The position numbers were made by a program, and so were the translations under genes. Positions 1-10,291 of a stretch of DNA of 64,000 bases are shown piece after piece. The number at the start of each line of letters is the position of its first letter. The stretch's first letter is position 1. Source of the stretch: Rhodobiaceae bacterium (lineage in GTDB: Bacteria; Pseudomonadota; Alphaproteobacteria; RS24); contig JABJKE010000010.1 in NCBI GenBank assembly GCA_018660505.1, positions 56,560-120,559 on the forward strand, read 5' to 3'. Below the pieces are notes generated by a model, which saw only the letters and a list, made by a program, of their open reading frames with translations, made no database searches and was not told where the DNA came from.

Positions 1-381
1 ATCGACCGGATTAAGCTGGTTTCCTTGGCCGTTGTGGCAGGCTCGCATGGGCCGCAACAAGCGACGTTAAAGCTTGATGTCGATGGCACAGAATCGGAAG
101 TGGAAAGCACAGGCGACGGGCCGGTGGATGCAACCTTTAATGCCATTAAGGCGTTGTTCCCGCATGAGGCGGATTTGCAGCTTTATCAAGTCCACGCGGT
201 GACGCAAGGCACGGACGCGCAAGCCGAAGTCAGTGTGCGCTTGGAAGAAAACGGCAAAACCGTCATTGGCCGTGCGGCCGATACAGACACGATGGTCGCT
301 TCGGCCCGAGCGTATATTAGCGCGCTGAATAAATTGTTGATTAAACGAGAAAAGCAGGCCCCAGATAGTCTGACTGCCTGA
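1..381 (+). CDS. leuA: 2-isopropylmalate synthase, C-terminal regulatory domain (5'-truncated by window edge)
   Basis: The frame is open from base 1, so only the last ~126 residues are seen. They match the C-terminal LeuA allosteric domain: a strand-rich start, a TGDGPVDA motif, then ARAYISALN near the end. In the family this domain binds leucine and feedback-inhibits condensation of acetyl-CoA with 2-oxoisovalerate, the first step of leucine synthesis. The catalytic TIM barrel lies outside the window. The gene ends 26 bases before mreB on the same strand, but mreB has its own ribosome-binding site and may have its own promoter. Confidence 0.85.
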   Translation: MDRIKLVSLAVVAGSHGPQQATLKLDVDGTESEVESTGDGPVDATFNAIKALFPHEADLQLYQVHAVTQGTDAQAEVSVRLEENGKTVIGRAADTDTMVASARAYISALNKLLIKREKQAPDSLTA

Positions 382-395
382 TTGGTACTCTTTGA

Positions 396-1448
<1,053 letters not shown>

Positions 1449-1469
1449 GCGAGAATCTGAGGGGATAAA

Positions 1470-2336
1470 TTGGCGAAAATTGGCGGCGGAGTTAGCGAAA
1501 CACGCTTTGTCAGCACAACGGGTATTGCCTTGTTATGTGTGCTGGTGGGGGTGTTATTGCTGTTTTCCCTGCCGCGCGACGACCCGCGGGTCACGCAAAT
1601 ACGCCAGGCCGCTTTTGATGTTTTCATGCCGATAATGGATACTTTGGGGCGCCCCTTTGTGGCGCTTCGCGAAACCACCTTAGAAGTCTCTGAGCTAGGC
1701 GGGCTGCGCGACGAGAACCACCGTTTGCTGGCAGAAAACCAAGCGCTGCGGCTTAAAATCAATGAAATGACCCAATCGCAATTCCTGATGCAGCAATATC
1801 GCGCTTTGTTGGATTTGCCACCGGAGCCGGGGCTTGAGCTATTGCCCGTGCGGGTGGTGGCCGATCTATCTAGCCCATTTGTCAAAACCTTGGTCGCCAA
1901 GGGCGGCGAAAATATTGGCATTGAAGCTGGCTTGGCGGTCATTGGCACCAATGGGTTGATCGGGCGGGTGATTTCAAGCGGTCAGCAATCTTCGCGTATT
2001 TTGCTGCTGACAGATTTTAACAGCAATATTCCTGTGGTGGCTTTGGCCAGTGATGTTCATGCGATTTTGGCGGGTCGAAATAATGCCTCGCCAGAGCTAC
2101 AATTTATCCCGCGCAAAGCCGAGCTGAAAGATGGCGACTTGCTGGTAACCTCGGGTCGAGGCGGGCGTATCCCCATTGGTTTGCCGGTCGGTCTGCTGCG
2201 TTTAGACGCTGATGGCGGCGTGCCCAAAGTTGAACTTTTAGACGATGTAAAAGGGCTTATTCATGTCCGCGTTGTCAAAAGCGCTCAGATAGAAGCCCCC
2301 CCGGATATCGACCCGTCGGCGCGGAAAGGGCGATAA
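1470..2336 (+). CDS. mreC: Cell shape-determining protein MreC
   Basis: Bitopic inner-membrane protein (288 aa) that links MreB filaments to PBP2/RodA in the periplasm. One membrane helix lies at about 14-34, followed by a coiled coil near 72-100 and the beta-barrel MreC domain (about 115-280). The start is TTG at 1470 with GAGGGG just upstream; no ATG fits as well. The stop overlaps the mreD start as TAATG, which suggests translational coupling. Confidence 0.95.
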   Translation: MAKIGGGVSETRFVSTTGIALLCVLVGVLLLFSLPRDDPRVTQIRQAAFDVFMPIMDTLGRPFVALRETTLEVSELGGLRDENHRLLAENQALRLKINEMTQSQFLMQQYRALLDLPPEPGLELLPVRVVADLSSPFVKTLVAKGGENIGIEAGLAVIGTNGLIGRVISSGQQSSRILLLTDFNSNIPVVALASDVHAILAGRNNASPELQFIPRKAELKDGDLLVTSGRGGRIPIGLPVGLLRLDADGGVPKVELLDDVKGLIHVRVVKSAQIEAPPDIDPSARKGR

Positions 2337-2881
2337 TGACCCCCTTGCGACGACCCGATGTTAGCGCCGCAGATGGTGGTTCTTTATGGCTGGTCCCCTA
2401 TGCCGTTTTGGCCGGCTTCATTTTGCTCGACGGCCTGCCGATCGACTATCAATGGCTGGGCCGTATTGAGCTTGGCCTGTATTTCGTACCGATTTTTTTC
2501 ATTGCCATTTCGCCAAGTGAGCGTGATTTCGCGCCCTTTGGCATTATCTTGCTTGGCCTCGTCAATGATGTCTTGAGCGAGGCACCGATTGGCTATTGGA
2601 CTTTCCTATTTGGTCTATTCTACCTTTTGGCGATGGGGCAAAGGAGCCTGTTGCAAGAGGCACGCCTTGGCGCCATATGGGCTAATTTTCTCGTGCTATG
2701 TGTCGCGACTTACCTAGCTGGCTATTTTATCGGCCTGCTGCGCGCAGACATGGCCATTGGCCTTGGCGTGTATTTTTCGTCGGCCTTTGTGACCAGTCTA
2801 TTTTTTCCGCTGCTTTATATTCCCCTCGCTTGGTTGGAAACCGGAGCTTTATCGGCGTCTCTTCTCAGGAGAGATGAGTAA
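2336..2881 (+). CDS. mreD: Rod shape-determining protein MreD
   Basis: Polytopic inner-membrane protein (181 aa) with about five hydrophobic segments, matching MreD in size, hydrophobicity and position between mreC and mrdA. MreD belongs to the elongasome and helps set PBP2 activity. Sequence conservation in this family is weak, so the call rests largely on topology and gene order. Both ends overlap the neighbours by one base (TAATG at 2334-2338 and 2879-2883). Confidence 0.92.
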   Translation: MTPLRRPDVSAADGGSLWLVPYAVLAGFILLDGLPIDYQWLGRIELGLYFVPIFFIAISPSERDFAPFGIILLGLVNDVLSEAPIGYWTFLFGLFYLLAMGQRSLLQEARLGAIWANFLVLCVATYLAGYFIGLLRADMAIGLGVYFSSAFVTSLFFPLLYIPLAWLETGALSASLLRRDE

Positions 2882-4743
2882 TGGCTCTGTTTGAAAATGA
2901 AGCTGGATTATTTTCGCGTCGCCTATTTGTTTTGGGCGCCACGCAAGCCAGCCTATTTGCTCTATTGGCCGGACGGTTGCAATATTTGCAAGTCTCGCAA
3001 TCGGCAAATTACGAGACTTTGGCGGAGGCGAACCGTGTCAATATTTCACAGCTAACGCCTGCGCGTGGCCTTATCACCGACCGCCAAGGCACGCTTTTGG
3101 CCGATAATGACCGCAAGCTTTTGGTGGAACTCGTGCCCGAACAAATACGCGATTTAGACGGCACGCTAGCGGAGCTGCAAGAACATTTAGGCTTATCGAA
3201 CGGGCGCCTGCGTGAATTACGCCGAAAAATAAAGCGCGGGCCTTCCTTCAAAGCCATCACCGTGGCCGAGGATGTCGACTGGGATGCCTTTGCCGCGATT
3301 AACTTACGGCTACCATTTTTGCCAGGTGTGGCGCCCCGCACGGGCGAGAAACGAATTTATCCAGAAGGCGAAACTTTGGCGCATGTGGTGGGCTATGTGG
3401 GTGATAAAACAGCGGCTGATTTGCGACGCATGGGGCGCATTGTCGGCGATACCGTGGGGCGCAGCGGCGTCGAGCGCGAGTTTGAGCGCGACTTGCGCGG
3501 CACCGCCGGGGTGCGCCATGTAGAGGTAAATGCGCGCGGGCGCAATGTGCGCGAGCTGGAAACCACGCCCGGAAAACCCGGACAAAACATTACTCTGTCC
3601 ATTGACGTGGCGCTGCAAAGAAAACTATCGGAGCGTTTGAACGGCCACAGCGGCTCGGCGGTGGTGATGGATATTGAAACGGGCGAGCTGCTGGCCATGG
3701 CCTCTGTGCCGTCCTTTGACCCCAATGGGTTCTCGCGCGGGGTAGAGGCGAGCACTTGGGAAAAAATGCTGGTGGCCGAGCGCAAACCGCTGATGAATAA
3801 AGCCATTCGCGGGCAATATTCCCCGGGCTCGACTTTTAAGATGCTCGTTGCCTTGGCCGCTTTGGAAGAAAAATTAGTCGCGCCCGAAGATGAAATAAAC
3901 TGCTCGGGCGTGTATCCTTTTTCGGGCGAGAAGTTTCATTGCTGGCGCCCAGAGGGGCATGGCCAAGTCAATATGGTGCAGGCGATTGAGCGCTCCTGCG
4001 ATAGTTATTTTTACGACTTGGCGTTGAAAGTCGGCATCAATCGCATTGAGGCGATGGCGCGTCGGTTTGGCTTAGGCGCGGCAACGGGCATTAATCTTTT
4101 GGGCGAGAAAAACGGCACGATTCCGGGCCGCGATTGGAAACGCGCCAATTATGATACCGGCTGGCGCGCGGGGGAGACGGTGATTACCGGCATCGGCCAA
4201 GGCTATTTGCTTACCACGCCCCTGCAATTGGTGGTTATGACGGCGGCGCTGGCCAATGGCGGAAAGCTGGTCACACCGACACTGCTCGCGGGCCAAAGCG
4301 CACAAGCCCAGCCCCGCCCCATTGGCGTGGCGCCAGAGCATCTGGCGATTGTGCAGCAAGGCATGTATCGCGCGGTCAATAAGCCAGATGGCACGGCCTA
4401 TGCGTCGAGCCTATTGATTGGCAATCAGCGGATGTCGGGCAAAACGGGCACGGTGCAGGTTCGCCGTATTTCTCTTACCGAGCGCGAGGAGGGGGTCATC
4501 CCCAATTCGGAGCTGGACTGGCATTTGCGCGACCATGCGCTGTTTGTCGGTTATGTGCCGCATCGGGCGCCGCGCTATGCCATCTCGGTGGTCATTGAAC
4601 ATGGCGGCGGCGGCGGGCAAGTGGCGGCGCCCATCGCACGCGATATTATGGTCGATTTATTGCGCTCGCAAGAAACGCCGCCCCCGCCCGCGACACCAAC
4701 GCCTAAAGCCGCGGCCTCTGCCAATCCAGGGGAAAGCTCATGA
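2881..4743 (+). CDS. mrdA: Penicillin-binding protein 2 (peptidoglycan DD-transpeptidase)
   Basis: Class B PBP (620 aa) that cross-links peptidoglycan during elongation. An N-terminal membrane anchor lies at about 14-32, then the dimerisation/pedestal domain and the transpeptidase domain. Catalytic motifs are present: STFK (S317, K320), SCD (372-374) and KTGT (521-524). The SxD form of the second motif is normal for PBP2. The tail is rich in Pro and Ala. The gene overlaps rodA by ATGA; PBP2 and RodA work as one polymerase/cross-linking pair. Confidence 0.97.
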   Translation: MALFENEAGLFSRRLFVLGATQASLFALLAGRLQYLQVSQSANYETLAEANRVNISQLTPARGLITDRQGTLLADNDRKLLVELVPEQIRDLDGTLAELQEHLGLSNGRLRELRRKIKRGPSFKAITVAEDVDWDAFAAINLRLPFLPGVAPRTGEKRIYPEGETLAHVVGYVGDKTAADLRRMGRIVGDTVGRSGVEREFERDLRGTAGVRHVEVNARGRNVRELETTPGKPGQNITLSIDVALQRKLSERLNGHSGSAVVMDIETGELLAMASVPSFDPNGFSRGVEASTWEKMLVAERKPLMNKAIRGQYSPGSTFKMLVALAALEEKLVAPEDEINCSGVYPFSGEKFHCWRPEGHGQVNMVQAIERSCDSYFYDLALKVGINRIEAMARRFGLGAATGINLLGEKNGTIPGRDWKRANYDTGWRAGETVITGIGQGYLLTTPLQLVVMTAALANGGKLVTPTLLAGQSAQAQPRPIGVAPEHLAIVQQGMYRAVNKPDGTAYASSLLIGNQRMSGKTGTVQVRRISLTEREEGVIPNSELDWHLRDHALFVGYVPHRAPRYAISVVIEHGGGGGQVAAPIARDIMVDLLRSQETPPPPATPTPKAAASANPGESS

Positions 4744-5864
4744 GCCATTCAAATTCGTTCAATCGAGAAGGCCTGCTAGAGCCTTTCAACAATCTGCATA
4801 AGCCGTTGTTTTTCTGCGTCGGATTATTGGGGCTCATCGGCGTGGTGGTGCTTTATTCGGTGGCGGGCGGCGATTTTTCGCCCTGGGCGTGGCGCCACGG
4901 CGTGCGCGTTGTGGCTGGCTTAGCCCTGATTTATTTTATTTCGACTTTGGAACTCAGAACTTTCTACGTTTTGGCCTATCCGGTTTTTGGGCTGGTGCTG
5001 ATTTTATTGGTCGGCGTAGAGCTATTTGGCGCAAGGCATATGGGTGCGCAGCGCTGGCTCGATTTAGGCTTTATGCAATTGCAGCCATCCGAGTTTATGC
5101 GCCTCGCTTTGGTGCTGGCCTTGGCCCGGTTTTATCACCGAATTCATCAAAACGATGTTTCGCATCCGCTGAACCTCATTGTGCCGCTAGCGATGATTGC
5201 CGTGCCGTGCATGTTGGTGCTGAACCAACCAGACTTGGGCACGTCGATTATGCTGGCCGGGGCGGGCTTGAGCGTGGTGTTTTTGGCTGGCGTGAATGTG
5301 CGCTATTTTATGGCTGGCAGCGTCGCCATTATCGCCGCCATTCCGATTGTTTGGCAAAATATGCTGACCTATCAAAAAGAACGCGTCTTGGTGTTTTTAA
5401 ATCCAGAACGAGACCCGCTGGGGGCTGGCTATCATATCATTCAATCGAAAATCGGCATTGGCTCGGGCGGTGTGTTCGGCAAGGGACTGGCACAAGGCAC
5501 GCAGAGCCAGCTTAACTTTTTGCCAGAGCGTCATACCGATTTTATCTTCAGCAATTATGCCGAGGAAATGGGCTTCATCGGCGCGCTCGCCTTATTGGCC
5601 TTATTCCTGCTCACCTTGTTTTTTATCTTTCGAATTGCCAATCAAATGCGCCACACATTCTCGCGTTTGGCCGTCGCCTCTATGGGGTTTTCCATCTCGA
5701 TTTATGTGCTGGTTAATTTAGCCATGGTGATGGGCCTCGCGCCTGTGGTTGGCGTGCCCTTGCCATTTGTTTCCTATGGCGGGACTTCGCTCTTGACCTT
5801 TATGATGAGTATTGGCGTTATATTGGCAATGGAAAGACAAACCATGGCAGATCTTTCCAAATAG
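4740..5864 (+). CDS. rodA: Rod shape-determining protein RodA (SEDS peptidoglycan glycosyltransferase)
   Basis: Integral membrane SEDS-family polymerase (374 aa, about ten hydrophobic segments) that polymerises lipid II with PBP2. Typical family stretches are visible, such as GAQRWLDLG, QPSEFMR, NQPDLGTS, LPERHTDFIF and PFVSYGGTS. It starts inside the end of mrdA (ATGA), so the two proteins are probably made in equal amounts. It is the last gene of the mre/mrd operon; I see no clear hairpin terminator after it. Confidence 0.97.
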   Translation: MSHSNSFNREGLLEPFNNLHKPLFFCVGLLGLIGVVVLYSVAGGDFSPWAWRHGVRVVAGLALIYFISTLELRTFYVLAYPVFGLVLILLVGVELFGARHMGAQRWLDLGFMQLQPSEFMRLALVLALARFYHRIHQNDVSHPLNLIVPLAMIAVPCMLVLNQPDLGTSIMLAGAGLSVVFLAGVNVRYFMAGSVAIIAAIPIVWQNMLTYQKERVLVFLNPERDPLGAGYHIIQSKIGIGSGGVFGKGLAQGTQSQLNFLPERHTDFIFSNYAEEMGFIGALALLALFLLTLFFIFRIANQMRHTFSRLAVASMGFSISIYVLVNLAMVMGLAPVVGVPLPFVSYGGTSLLTFMMSIGVILAMERQTMADLSK

Positions 5865-5905
5865 GGGCAGGTGGCCAGAAAGCTAAATTTACCTTGGGGG
5901 GCATC

Positions 5906-7384
5906 ATGTTAAAGAAAAGAGTTTTACCAGCTTTTGGCGGGCTTATCGCCCTGGTTATCATTATCGTTTTGGCGCGGACCTTTACCCCCGCCGCTGAGCT
6001 GGGCGCGGCACAAGGTTTTGACTTTGCGCCCGATAGCGACCGCGTCGCCAGATTGATGAGCGAATCCGTGCGTTATAAAACCATTTCCTATGGTCGCGAT
6101 AAACCCACCTCGAGCCAAGCCCTCTTGGCCTATCATGACTATCTCGAGAAAAATTTCCCCAATGTGCATAAAACCATGACCCGCGAAGTGGTTGGCGATT
6201 ATTCGCTGCTCTATACATGGGCGGGAAGCGAGTCGGTCTCGGACGCCAATAAACCGGTTATTTTTCTCGGCCACCTAGATGTCGTGCCGGTCATTCCGGG
6301 CACCGAAGCGGATTGGAAACAACCGCCGTTTAAAGGCGTGATTGCCGATGGCTTCATTTGGGGCCGCGGGACGTTGGACAATAAAGTCAATATCGTCGGT
6401 CTGTTGGAAGCGGCCGAAAATATGCTGGCGCAGGGGCTGCGCCCCAAGCGCACAATCTATCTGGCTTTCGGCCATGATGAAGAACAAGGCGGTATCGATG
6501 GGGCTTTGGAAATGGCCAAAGTGCTGGAAGCGCGCGGCATCGAAGCCGAGTTTCTCATCGATGAAGGCGGTCTGGTCACCCAAGGCATTGTGCCCGGCGT
6601 GGCGCCTTTGATGGCGGTCATCGCTCCGGCCGAAAAAGGCATTGTGACTTTGCAGCTGAAAGTGGTTGGCAAAGGCGGCCATTCTTCGGTGCCGCCCGTG
6701 CAAACCTCGATTGGCATTCTGGGCGCCTCGATTGCCGCATTGGAAGCCAATCAGTTTCCGCGTGATTTTTCGCACACCCAAAGTTTTCTCGAATCCGTGG
6801 CCGATGACATGCCTTTCGTCAATCGCATGGTGATGAAAAACCTATGGCTGTTTAAACCCATTGTGATGAGCCAGCTGGAAAACGATACGCAAATTCAAGC
6901 GGGCATGCGCACCACCACGGCGGCGACGATGATTTCTGGCGGCATTAAAGCCAATGTGCTGCCGATTGATGCCTCGGCCAAGGTTAATTTCCGCATTCTG
7001 CCGGGCGAGACGCCCGACACGGTGCGCGAGCGCGTTATTCAGGTGATTAACGATTCCCGCGTCGAGGTTAGTTTTGACGGCTCGGGCCAACGCGGCATGG
7101 GGCCTTCGCCCGTCAGCCCGCAGTCGGGCTATGGTTGGGAGGCCCTGACAACGGCCATTCGCGATACTGCGGCGCCCGAACGGATTATCATTGCGCCACG
7201 CCTCTTGGTGGCTGCCACCGACACGCGCCATTACCGCGCGCTGACGCCAAACCATTATCGGTTCACCTATATGCAATTGGGCGCCAGTGATTTGGGCGCC
7301 ATTCATGGCACCAATGAGCGCATCAGCGTTGCGACGCTAAACGATACAGTGCGGTTTTTCTTCCGGATGATGTCGCGTCTCTAG
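5906..7384 (+). CDS. M20 family metallopeptidase (PM20D1/CPS1-like)
   Basis: Zinc peptidase of about 492 aa with an N-terminal membrane helix (about 10-24), so probably membrane-anchored with its catalytic domain outside the cytoplasm. Metal-binding landmarks are GHLDVVP (His about 123, Asp about 125), the bridging Asp in TLDNK (about 158) and DEEQGG (about 191-196). The dimerisation domain follows, with KGGHSS. The closest recognisable type is the PM20D1/yeast carboxypeptidase S branch, which cleaves N-acyl amino acids or dipeptides; the substrate here is unknown. I chose ATG 5906 over the upstream TTG 5894 because a G-rich ribosome-binding site lies between them. Confidence 0.85.
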   Translation: MLKKRVLPAFGGLIALVIIIVLARTFTPAAELGAAQGFDFAPDSDRVARLMSESVRYKTISYGRDKPTSSQALLAYHDYLEKNFPNVHKTMTREVVGDYSLLYTWAGSESVSDANKPVIFLGHLDVVPVIPGTEADWKQPPFKGVIADGFIWGRGTLDNKVNIVGLLEAAENMLAQGLRPKRTIYLAFGHDEEQGGIDGALEMAKVLEARGIEAEFLIDEGGLVTQGIVPGVAPLMAVIAPAEKGIVTLQLKVVGKGGHSSVPPVQTSIGILGASIAALEANQFPRDFSHTQSFLESVADDMPFVNRMVMKNLWLFKPIVMSQLENDTQIQAGMRTTTAATMISGGIKANVLPIDASAKVNFRILPGETPDTVRERVIQVINDSRVEVSFDGSGQRGMGPSPVSPQSGYGWEALTTAIRDTAAPERIIIAPRLLVAATDTRHYRALTPNHYRFTYMQLGASDLGAIHGTNERISVATLNDTVRFFFRMMSRL

Positions 7385-7391
7385 GCTTTGC

Positions 7392-7646
7392 TTAAGCCAG
7401 TAAAACGTCGAGCGCGCCTTTTTCTTCGAGCGCATACAGGTCATCGCAGCCACCGATGTGGGTGCCGTCGATGAAAATTTGCGGCACGGAGGTTTTGCCA
7501 CTGGCCCGACCTTGCATGGTGCTGCGTTGGTTGGGCTCGCGGGTCAGGCTGGTTTCTGTATAGCCCACGCCTTTTTGCTCCAGCAGCTCTTTTGCGGCAT
7601 GGCAATAGGGGCAGGTGGTGGTGGTATAAATCTCAATTTTAGCCAT
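7392..7646 (-). CDS. grxC: Glutaredoxin 3
   Basis: Small thiol-disulfide oxidoreductase (84 aa) of the GrxC type. The active site CPYC is at residues 12-15, the cis-Pro stretch is SVPQIFI, and the glutathione-binding GGCDDL follows. It reduces protein disulfides and glutathione mixed disulfides in the cytoplasm. The start at 7646 is supported by AGGAG upstream; a longer reading to 7724 would run into the end of the DUF3108 gene. It is convergent with the M20 peptidase, the stops being about 8 bases apart. Confidence 0.95.
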   Translation of the reverse strand: MAKIEIYTTTTCPYCHAAKELLEQKGVGYTETSLTREPNQRSTMQGRASGKTSVPQIFIDGTHIGGCDDLYALEEKGALDVLLA

Positions 7647-7708
7647 AAAAACTCCTAGCCTTATTTTTAGGCAAAACAAGGCTCTGCGGCAAGGCGAATT
7701 AATTTCGC

Positions 7709-8593
7709 TTAATCGCCGTCCCATTCCTCGGGTTCCAAATCATAGGCGTAATCTGCAATATCAAATGGTTGGTTTTGAACCTTGGTCTCGGTAAAAAACT
7801 GCACCGCATAAATCGACACAGCGCCAAATCGGGTTTCGCCGCGCATCTCTAAAGGGGCGGCAAAGCGGGTGTCGGCGATGCGGCCATAATGCGCCTCGAC
7901 GGGCGGAAACTCAGCGGCGCGCTCGAGGCTGCGTCGTGAATAGCCAGCAATCGGCGTCCATAAGACTTGGCAAGATAAAGCCGCGATTTGGCTCGGGTAG
8001 TCATGCTCACTCGGGGCTATTTCGCGTCCGGCAAGAAGCGTCAGGGTGGCATGGCGGCGGCCATCGAAAATCTGCTGCTCGCCGTGGCAGGCATCGATGA
8101 GCTTATCTGTTTTCAAGGGCGCCAACATCGCCACAAATGGGTCTGTGGTGCCTTTGCCAATGCTGTTTATGTCCACTTGGCTATCTGATTGGGCGTTGGG
8201 CGGGCGGGTATAGCCCGAGATAAATTCAACCGGCGCGCCGTCGCGATAGCGCATCGAAGAGGCGCTTATCCCGTCGTCATTGGCCCAGCTTAAATCGAGG
8301 TGGGTGGGCACAAATTGCCCGGCTTCCAGCTCCCCATAGGAAGTTGCGACGACATGCGAGTTAGAGGCAATATGGCCCAGACCCGCGGGCGCGATATGGG
8401 CGCTGACGCGATAGGTTTTGGGCGATACATCGAGTTGTACCTCCACTTTGCTGAGCAAGATGCCGCCGGCGTAAATGCGATATTCGGCCGAGAAATACCG
8501 CAAGTCTTGCGCAGCCGTAGCAGCCGGCGCAGCCAGATAAAAGCTTGCGGTTAAACAAAGCCAGATGGTGCGGCGTAGGAAACTCTGCCTCAA
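7709..8593 (-). CDS. DUF3108 domain-containing exported protein
   Basis: Protein of 294 aa with a clear signal peptide (about 1-28, ending in an Ala-rich region) and a DUF3108 body (strand-rich, with YRIYAGGI and FVAMLAPL). The family is of unknown function and is predicted to be periplasmic. The start is a TTG that overlaps the TGA stop of the upstream MFS gene (TTGA), so it is probably co-translated with the transporter. Nothing in the sequence shows a substrate. Confidence 0.8.
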   Translation of the reverse strand: MRQSFLRRTIWLCLTASFYLAAPAATAAQDLRYFSAEYRIYAGGILLSKVEVQLDVSPKTYRVSAHIAPAGLGHIASNSHVVATSYGELEAGQFVPTHLDLSWANDDGISASSMRYRDGAPVEFISGYTRPPNAQSDSQVDINSIGKGTTDPFVAMLAPLKTDKLIDACHGEQQIFDGRRHATLTLLAGREIAPSEHDYPSQIAALSCQVLWTPIAGYSRRSLERAAEFPPVEAHYGRIADTRFAAPLEMRGETRFGAVSIYAVQFFTETKVQNQPFDIADYAYDLEPEEWDGD

Positions 8594-9897
8594 GTGGCTT
8601 GCGCTTTTTCAATATCGGCAGATAGGGTGCGCGACGCCAACCAATAATGCGCACCGCCCCAGATGCCAATCACCGCCATACAGGCCAAAGCATAGCCCAG
8701 CCCTTGCGGCCCATAGACGGGCGTAAATTGGTCGCTTAAATAGCCAACGCTCAGCGGGCCAACCCCCAGCCCGATAATATTATTGATGCACAACATGATG
8801 GCCGAGGCGAGCGAGCGCATTTCCGGTTTCACCAGAGTATGCAACATGGCCAATGTGGGACCAAAATACAAAGCGCCGACAAACAGGGGCAGGGTCAGCC
8901 AAACCAAGGCGAGGAGCGTGTCGGTGGTCAAATAGCCGACAATCGACAAAGGTGCCACGCCCATGGTGACCAGCGCCACCAACCAGAGGTTCCAACGCAC
9001 GTCGCGCTTGCCAAGCTTATCGGCGAAAATGCCGCCAAAAGCCGTGCCTAGCCCGCCGCCAATGCCAATCATAATGGCCAGCACGCCGCCCACTTGGGTT
9101 GCGCTCATGCCATGTACCCGAATGAAATAGCTCGGCAACCAAGCCACCGCGCCATAGCCCACGGTAATCACCAGCGTCGAGGCGATGATGAGCTGACGGA
9201 TGGATTTTGTGTGCCACATATAGGCAAAAGTTTGCGCCAAAGGCGGCGCTGTGCCGCTGGTTTTATTATCGCTCATGCCCCGCGGCGGGTCGCGCAAGGT
9301 AAACCAAGCCAATACCGCCAAGGCCAAACCCGGAACCGCCACCACTTGCACCGCCACGCGCCAGCCATAGGTGTCGCCAATATAGCCGCCCACAAGAAAG
9401 GCCGCGAAAAGGCCGATGTTAATGCCCAACGCAAAAACCGCCAAAGGCGCTGCGCGGTCGGCAGGGCCATACATATCGGCAATAATCGCGTGCGACGGCG
9501 GGCTGGTGCCAGCTTCGCCCACGCCCACGCCGACGCGGGCCAATAGCAGCTGCACATAGTTTTGCGCCAGTCCACAAACGAACGTCATGACCGAGAAGAG
9601 GGTTAGCGACGCAATGATGATTTTCTTGCGTGACATGCGGTCGGCCAAATAAGCGATGGGAATGCCCAAAGTCGCGTAAAACACGCCAAAGGCAGGGCCG
9701 GTTAAAAGGCCCAATTGGGTGTCGGATAAATCCATATCGGTTTTAATCGATTGCAATAAAATGGCGACGATTTGACGATCGACATAATTAGCCGTGTAAA
9801 TCAGCGTCAGCAGGCCCACGGTATAGGCTTTTAGGCCGCGCGAAAAGAGCGGCTCTGGTGATAGCACCGGTGCCTCGGAGGCGTTAGGATTTTTCAT
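8590..9897 (-). CDS. MFS transporter, spinster-like
   Basis: Polytopic membrane protein of 435 aa with about twelve hydrophobic segments. The N-terminal half carries NYVDRQI in helix 1 and DRMSRKK in the loop 2-3 signature, both typical of the spinster-like branch of the major facilitator superfamily. The substrate cannot be read from sequence. Its ATG overlaps the stop of the upstream small membrane protein gene (TAATG) and its stop overlaps the DUF3108 start, so three genes (9897-10235, this one, DUF3108) form a tight unit. Confidence 0.88.
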   Translation of the reverse strand: MKNPNASEAPVLSPEPLFSRGLKAYTVGLLTLIYTANYVDRQIVAILLQSIKTDMDLSDTQLGLLTGPAFGVFYATLGIPIAYLADRMSRKKIIIASLTLFSVMTFVCGLAQNYVQLLLARVGVGVGEAGTSPPSHAIIADMYGPADRAAPLAVFALGINIGLFAAFLVGGYIGDTYGWRVAVQVVAVPGLALAVLAWFTLRDPPRGMSDNKTSGTAPPLAQTFAYMWHTKSIRQLIIASTLVITVGYGAVAWLPSYFIRVHGMSATQVGGVLAIMIGIGGGLGTAFGGIFADKLGKRDVRWNLWLVALVTMGVAPLSIVGYLTTDTLLALVWLTLPLFVGALYFGPTLAMLHTLVKPEMRSLASAIMLCINNIIGLGVGPLSVGYLSDQFTPVYGPQGLGYALACMAVIGIWGGAHYWLASRTLSADIEKAQAT

Positions 9898-10235
9898 TAT
9901 TTTCGGTTCCGTGTGAAGATATTAGCGTTTTCATTGCGCCCGCGAATGGCGAAGCTGGTTCGGATGATAACCCAGGCTATCGCCCAAAATAAGACGAGCT
10001 GACCAAAGCTGGTTTTTAACACGCCGCTGAGGATGGTAAACACAGTGGCGCCATTTTGCCAAAAATGAAGCCCGACTTGCGATAGCGTTAAAGCCACCAA
10101 AGCGGCTTGCAGGGCCAATAAATAAGGCCGTGTTTTGCGTCGGCTTCGGGTGCCCCACACAAGGGCGCAAATCAAAAGAACAACGCTGCTGGCGATGTCT
10201 GGCGGGAAAGCAAAAAGATCGAACCAAGGGGTCAT
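9897..10235 (-). CDS. Small hypothetical membrane protein
   Basis: 112 aa with three hydrophobic segments (about 15-28, 38-58 and 78-95) and a basic tail. I do not recognise a family. AGGTG precedes the ATG at 10235. It is the first gene of a coupled three-gene unit with the MFS transporter and DUF3108 protein, so a role linked to that transporter is possible but unproven. Confidence 0.65.
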   Translation of the reverse strand: MTPWFDLFAFPPDIASSVVLLICALVWGTRSRRKTRPYLLALQAALVALTLSQVGLHFWQNGATVFTILSGVLKTSFGQLVLFWAIAWVIIRTSFAIRGRNENANIFTRNRK

Positions 10236-10291
10236 AGAGCACCTATTCTTTTGAAATACTGCCCCAAAGCCAAAATCGGGTCAACTATAGC

